DNA of 64,000 bases from Apostichopus japonicus (taxonomy: Eukaryota > Echinodermata > Holothuroidea > Aspidochirotida > Stichopodidae): positions 9,342,001 through 9,406,000 of the forward strand of contig NC_092566.1 of the NCBI RefSeq assembly GCF_037975245.1, written 5' to 3'. Both the position numbers and the translations under genes were made by a program. Below, one piece after another: positions 60,658 to 64,000 of this stretch. The notes under the pieces are model-generated. The model had not been told where the DNA came from. It did no database searches and saw nothing but the letters and a program-made list of their open reading frames with translations. The stretch's first letter is position 1. Every line of letters begins with the position of its first letter.

Positions 60658-63600
60658 GTAAGTTTGGATACTTAGTGGCTTAAGACATGTTTGCAACGGG
60701 GCTAACAATTTAGTACACTTACCAATTCCGCGATTTAGGCTAGGCTTAGGTTAGTATGGGAAATACCGTAAAATTTGCGTTTTCGTTACATTCGCATACT
60801 GTGTTTTACAAGTGTAGCTGCACTGATAGGTACTGTTGTAACTGTGTTCCTTAGTCAAATTGCCACCACTTCTTCAATTGTAATCTACAAAGCCTTAACG
60901 AAAACGGATAAAAGTTCCCATGGTGCAACTTAGAAAGTTAGAAGAATCAATTTTGTATTTTGAGACACTTTCGTGGATTATTTCACCCATTTAGCACTTA
61001 TGATACAGTTAACTTCAACTTGTGTGCAAAGTAAGGTAAATTTTCTTTGTTTCATGCAGTTTGGCTCCTGACCTTTGCAAGTATAATTCTTTCTATTCTG
61101 GTGGAATCAGGTCAAACCATGTATGACTATGAATTCAGATTGCTAAAGGATAGAACTAAAGAGTGCACAACTTAAAGTTTAACTGAGCACTTAACAATGT
61201 ATTTGTATAGGTTTGAAGTTGATTGAAATTATACTTTTAAAATTGTTTTTAATTATTTCTATCCACAGAGGTCTCAGTTCACTCCTTGAGAGGTAAAGCA
61301 ATGAGAGCCATGCAAGATAGGCTTAAGAAAAGGCAGCAGGTGAGAATATTGTCGTTTTTCCAGTATTTTCTACATGCATGAAAGTACATGAAAGTACTTT
61401 TAATTTACCTACATATCTAATCAACAGAGACAGAACATTCTGAACACCATTTAAGAGTAACATATATGTTTGCTAGTCTTAGTCTTAGTCACACGTTCCC
61501 CTCCCTTACCTTGTGGTGAGTATGTATTGTTCAGTATTCTGTAAGCCCTAATATTCAAAATATGATGTACTTTTGGGGATGCAAACTCTATTAACTGTAA
61601 CTTTCTAGTTACCAATCATTAGTTACTAAAATGAAAGTGTCTTTCAATTAGCTGTCACCTCCTAAATTCAAATGGGATAGAGTTCTATCATGTACAGTAG
61701 TATTACTGTTTGGTAATGTTTGTTGATAAGTTCTGAATAAGTTCTTGCTGTAGCATATATATATCAAATTGTTGCTAATTATGACCTTTGAGTTCAAGCT
61801 TGTTTGTTTTATTTCCGTAGATGCCCTCGTCCAGAGAAGTCAAGATGAAAGACACGCAAGTGTGGTCCGATGTTTATCCGACTGCTGCGACATTCAAGTG
61901 GTCTGCCGTACCCCTATCTGTCCGCATGGGTTATCCCGTGAGGCGGGGAATTCCACCTCACAAATTAGGCAATGCAGAGTTGATGAAGGTAAGAAAGACA
62001 AACGAAGAAAGATCTCAATTGAAGTTACTGGAATGCATGATCTGTAAAACACGCATGATTTATGATGCCTCGATGCGTAGTTTATCTAAACTCACATCAA
62101 AACGTCAGTCAACGTGCATGGTAATTGCTGCACAGGGCTCGAAAATGTGAAGGAAGCAGTGAAACTATACAAAGAGGGAGAACTTCTTAATTATTTGTTC
62201 ATTTGATCACTTGGTATTCAAGAGGATATTTTATGGAAGTTTCACTATTCAAGATGAAATTGTTTGGAAGTTAATCCTGGAAATACCGTAACCTCCACGT
62301 GGCTTGAGAAAGTATCTGTTAAAGAGCAAGGAGAAAAGAATCTTTGACAAGCACCTCTGCATTAGATCCCATAGACATGTACAGTATGGACTTCTTTTAA
62401 TACTTGTGAAGTTAAAGACAAAATTGCAAGACAACATATGAATGTCACAGGGAAGGCCATGGTCCAAACAGATATGAAAATCAGAGGTAAAATACATTGG
62501 GTTAAAATAAACATATGAGACCTTTAAAATGAAGGAACTAAAGTACTCTATAATACATAAGGTTGAAATAAACATATGAGACCTTTAAAATGAAGGAACT
62601 AAATTACTCTATAATACATAAGGTTGAAATAAACATAGGAGACCTTTAAAATGAAGGAACTAAAGTACTCTATAATACATAAGGTTGAAATAAACATATG
62701 AGACCTTTAAAATGAAGAAACTAAAGTACTCTATAGTAATACCTTCATACTTATACTGATTTGAAGACTACAGCTTTGAAATTTTGGCTGATTATGCACA
62801 CAATTTAAAGCCAGAAACTAAAAATTGGATTTGTAGAGCTGCAGACTGGTACTGTTAATGTTTCAGTATTATAGTCAGCTCTAGCATTCTCTTTCATACG
62901 GTATTCATTTAATACCTCTGTCTATCACCCTCTATGAATACAAGTTTCATATAGACATGTTATTACAAAATCAAGTTTTCCAAGTCTTGGGTAGCAAAGA
63001 AACAGACAGGTCTCCTCAAGTTAAAGGGTGTGAAGACTCGCGCACAAAGAAACGTCACATGCCGGTAATCTGACCTAGTTTTGAATGAGGTGTAACAAAT
63101 TGTTAGACACCAGCATCAATCCCAGAAAATACACACACAGCTTGCTACCATCGGTAATTAGACACTAGTGTACAGTCAATACCGAGTCTTCAATGCCTCT
63201 AATACGCCTTTGTCTTACTGTTCAAAGCAAAATTCATGATGTATTTAAGGTACCGTGTCAAAGTAACATGCTGAGGGAGCTGCAGCATCATGCAGCTAGG
63301 CTGCGAAAGGCGTAGGACGTAATCTTTCGTTTCTGCAGTTGCACACAGTATAGACGCTGCAGGTGTGCAAAGATTATCCCTATTGTTTGATTCATCTAAG
63401 CTGGGTACTTAGGATTTTGAAAAGCCTGCTGCAGCTTTTTGTTTTGAAACAGTGTCTTAGTTTCCTCAGTTTATACCACTGAGATTTAAGACACGCAGGC
63501 TGCAGTGTTAGTCACTAAAGCAACTGCTTTTGACTCGAAAATGCTTTGATACTGTCCAAAGTGTCTCTTCACTGGAAGTAAAAGTTAAGTAAAAATTATT

Positions 63601-63804
63601 AGTGTACACTACATTAGTTGGCCAGTGCATTTGCCAGTTATATACCAATTGTGTATTAACCAAATGGCTTTCTCCTCAATCTTCTTGAATTTATATTTCT
63701 TACTTTTCTGTCTGTCTGGACCCTTTTTCTTCTCTTTTTCTAGATTCCAAACTTTTTACATCTGACACCACCAGCTGTCAAGAAACACTGTGCAGCATTG
63801 AAAG
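60495..63804 (+). CDS. MRPS35: mitochondrial small-subunit ribosomal protein mS35, 5' part of gene
   Basis: Four exons: 60495-60657, 61269-61339, 61821-61988 and 63744-63804 (phases 1, 0, 0, 1), giving residues 1-154; the gene runs past the window. The N-terminus is Arg/Ser/His-rich with few acids, as in a mitochondrial targeting peptide. Exon 3 holds the family core [20 protein letters not shown] followed by [11 protein letters not shown], and exon 4 holds [20 protein letters not shown]. mS35 is a metazoan subunit of the mitoribosome small subunit. Start choice: AACATGG at 60495 has A at -3 and G at +4. The frame stays open upstream with ATGs at 60468 and 60378, so a longer leader is possible. 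Confidence 0.92.
61269..61339 (+). CDS. MRPS35: MRPS35 exon 2
   Basis: Residues 55-78. Acceptor CTATCCACAG, donor GTGAGA. Lys/Arg-rich helix [12 protein letters not shown]. Confidence 0.82.
61821..61988 (+). CDS. MRPS35: MRPS35 exon 3 (conserved core)
   Basis: Residues 79-134, 56 whole codons. Acceptor TTTCCGTAG, donor GTAAGA. Contains VYPTAATFK and [10 protein letters not shown], the clearest mS35 signature in the window. Confidence 0.93.
62500..62735. repeat. 61-bp tandem repeat, four copies (MRPS35 intron 3)
   Basis: Repeats of ATGAGACCTTTAAAATGAAG, AAAGTACTCTATAATACATA and GGTTGAAATAAACAT with few changes. Confidence 0.93.
63021..63202. mobile_element. TTAA MITE, internally deleted copy 3 (MRPS35 intron 3)
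   Basis: Both ends of the family are present but the middle (about 185 bp) is missing; the right TTAA has decayed to CTAA. Confidence 0.65.
63744..63804 (+). CDS. MRPS35: MRPS35 exon 4, probably followed by a GC donor
   Basis: Residues 135-154 plus one base. Acceptor TTTTTCTAG. The exon ends AAAG before GCAAGT. A GC donor here leaves G as the first base of the next codon, which suits the Asp that follows the ALK motif in mS35 proteins. Reading straight on gives a stop after two codons, which would truncate the protein. Confidence 0.8.
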
Positions 63805-64000
63805 GCAAGTAATCAAATAACGAGTTCATCTATGGTTCATTGTTTGACTCTGTCCGAGGTGCGATGGAAATACCCATTTTTTTCTTTCCCCTTCATATTT
63901 AAATTTCATTTATTTTTTTGGTTCAGGCAACATAACAAATATGGTACAAAGTAAACATTAGGTATAAGTAGAAAAGATATTGATCTTCAATGGCAAAAGG

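Overview
The window is animal genomic DNA: AT-rich, intron-rich and full of simple repeats, tRNA-derived SINEs and MITEs. It is not bacterial or viral. The genes (a BMP/ADMP-type TGF-beta ligand, a Pinhead-type cysteine-rich secreted protein, an SLC9B/NHA cation-proton antiporter and mitochondrial ribosomal protein mS35) point to a bilaterian invertebrate. Linkage of an ADMP-like ligand to Pinhead and the repeat character suggest a deuterostome, perhaps an echinoderm such as a sea cucumber; that assignment is an inference.

Layout. 1-5 kb: intergenic, with a TTAA-type MITE and a decayed CR1/L2-like reverse transcriptase fragment. 5.2-16.6 kb, minus strand: a complete five-exon TGF-beta ligand (445 aa) with a 7 kb first intron. 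16.6-29.7 kb: intergenic, repeats only, including a 7-bp G-rich array just past the end of the next gene. 29.7-42.1 kb, minus strand: a complete seven-exon gene (336 aa) that I identify as Pinhead. Most of its exons are too short or lack an ATG, so they show only by splice-phase assembly. 42-49.7 kb: intergenic, with a tandem duplication and one orphan plus-strand Cys-rich exon. 49.7-59.4 kb, minus strand: a complete nine-coding-exon SLC9B antiporter (502 aa). 60.5 kb to the window edge, plus strand: MRPS35, head-to-head with SLC9B, four exons seen and continuing past the window.

All splice junctions in the four models were read by hand. Every phase agrees and the exon lengths sum to whole codons (1338, 1011 and 1509 nt for the three complete genes).

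Main biological point: a BMP-family ligand and a Pinhead-type secreted protein lie head-to-tail on one strand with no recognisable gene between them. This matches the Admp/Pinhead pair known from chordates, where the two act in dorsoventral patterning and Pinhead transcription can affect Admp in cis. A second, less expected point is in SLC9B: two intronic tandem arrays (25 bp x about 30 and 151 bp x about 5) each repeat a copy of the adjacent splice site, one an acceptor and the other a GC-type donor.
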